From contig JAFYBD010000283.1 in NCBI GenBank assembly GCA_017540385.1, forward strand, positions 1 through 6,263: DNA of 6,263 bases, in the 5' to 3' direction. This DNA is from Lentisphaeria bacterium. GTDB lineage: Bacteria; Verrucomicrobiota; Lentisphaeria; Victivallales; UBA1829. Position numbers and translations under genes: made by a program. The notes beneath the pieces are model-generated. The model was given only the letters and a program-made list of their open reading frames with translations. It was not told the origin of the DNA and did no database searches. Position 1 is the first letter of the stretch, and each line of letters starts with the position of its first letter. Shown here in pieces: positions 6,119 through 6,263 of this stretch.

Positions 6119-6263
6119 ATGAACGAGGAATCCTTTATGAAAGTGCCCGCGAAGAAAGGCGTCCTCGGGGGCCTGGCCCTGCTGAGCGCGCTCATCCCCG
6201 TTTACGTCTGCGCGTACGCCGCGCTCCTCATCAACGAAAAGGTCCCGGTCTTCAACCGTCAGG
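6119..6263 (+). CDS. Small membrane-anchored protein of unknown function, 3' end missing
   Basis: Only the first 48 codons are visible. They encode a short basic N terminus (VPAKKG) and one hydrophobic segment of about 25 residues, GVLGGLALLSALIPVYVCAYAALLI (14-38), then a polar region NEKVPVFNRQ at the window edge. This fits a membrane anchor with the N terminus inside, or an uncleaved signal. Two starts are possible: the ATG at 6119, with GGAG (6106-6109) 9 bases upstream, or the ATG at 6137, with GAGGAA (6125-6130) 6 bases upstream. The second has the better ribosome site; the longer form is listed to give the full extent. No family is recognised. It is driven by the near-consensus promoter at 5899-5927 and diverges from the MarR gene, which may regulate it. 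Confidence 0.7.
   Translation, partial: MNEESFMKVPAKKGVLGGLALLSALIPVYVCAYAALLINEKVPVFNRQ
6125..6130 (+). promoter_or_regulatory. Ribosome binding site favouring the internal ATG at 6137
   Basis: GAGGAA lies 6 bases before the ATG at 6137, a stronger match and better placed than the GGAG (6106-6109) that precedes the ATG at 6119. If it is the one used, the protein begins MKVPAKKG, a compact basic head directly before the membrane segment. Confidence 0.45.

Overview
The window looks like chromosomal DNA of a GC-rich, probably gut-associated bacterium of the PVC group (Lentisphaeria, Kiritimatiellae or another Verrucomicrobiota lineage). The clues are high-GC coding sequence set against very AT-rich promoters, a feruloyl-esterase-like carbohydrate gene, and an aspartate kinase of an uncommon subgroup. 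This is an inference from general impression; there is no rRNA or marker gene to fix the taxonomy. There is no tRNA, rRNA, CRISPR array, insertion sequence or phage gene.

Layout. 1-518: 3' end of a polysaccharide-related gene (+), in which a carbohydrate-binding-like beta-sandwich runs directly into the last third of a family-1-type esterase. 519-754: two intrinsic terminators, then a promoter with an AT-rich -10 box. 755-5094: four co-directional genes with gaps of 1, 38 and 62 bases and no terminator between them. They are homoserine dehydrogenase (hom), an aspartate kinase related to the ectoine-cluster type (lysC-like), a dCMP/deoxycytidylate deaminase, and an unrecognised secreted protein with a signal peptide. 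5121-5155 is a strong hairpin that can terminate transcription from both sides. 5199-5675: a MarR-family regulator on the minus strand. 5676-6118: a 443-base AT-rich divergent regulatory region with a well-spaced forward promoter and several dyads. 6119-6263: the start of a small membrane-anchored protein of unknown function, cut by the window edge.

How the genes work together. Aspartate kinase and homoserine dehydrogenase catalyse the first and third steps of the aspartate pathway to threonine and methionine, with lysine branching off between them. Both end in ACT-type regulatory regions, so end-product feedback is expected. The dCMP deaminase feeds dUMP/dTTP synthesis and has no direct metabolic link to them. 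The secreted protein also has no evident link, so the operon looks like mixed housekeeping. The MarR gene and the truncated membrane protein gene diverge from a shared control region, which suggests but does not prove that the regulator controls that neighbour as well as itself.

I see no convincing new multi-gene system. The items most worth a second look are the esterase junction, the unusual aspartate kinase, the orphan secreted protein and the marR divergent region.
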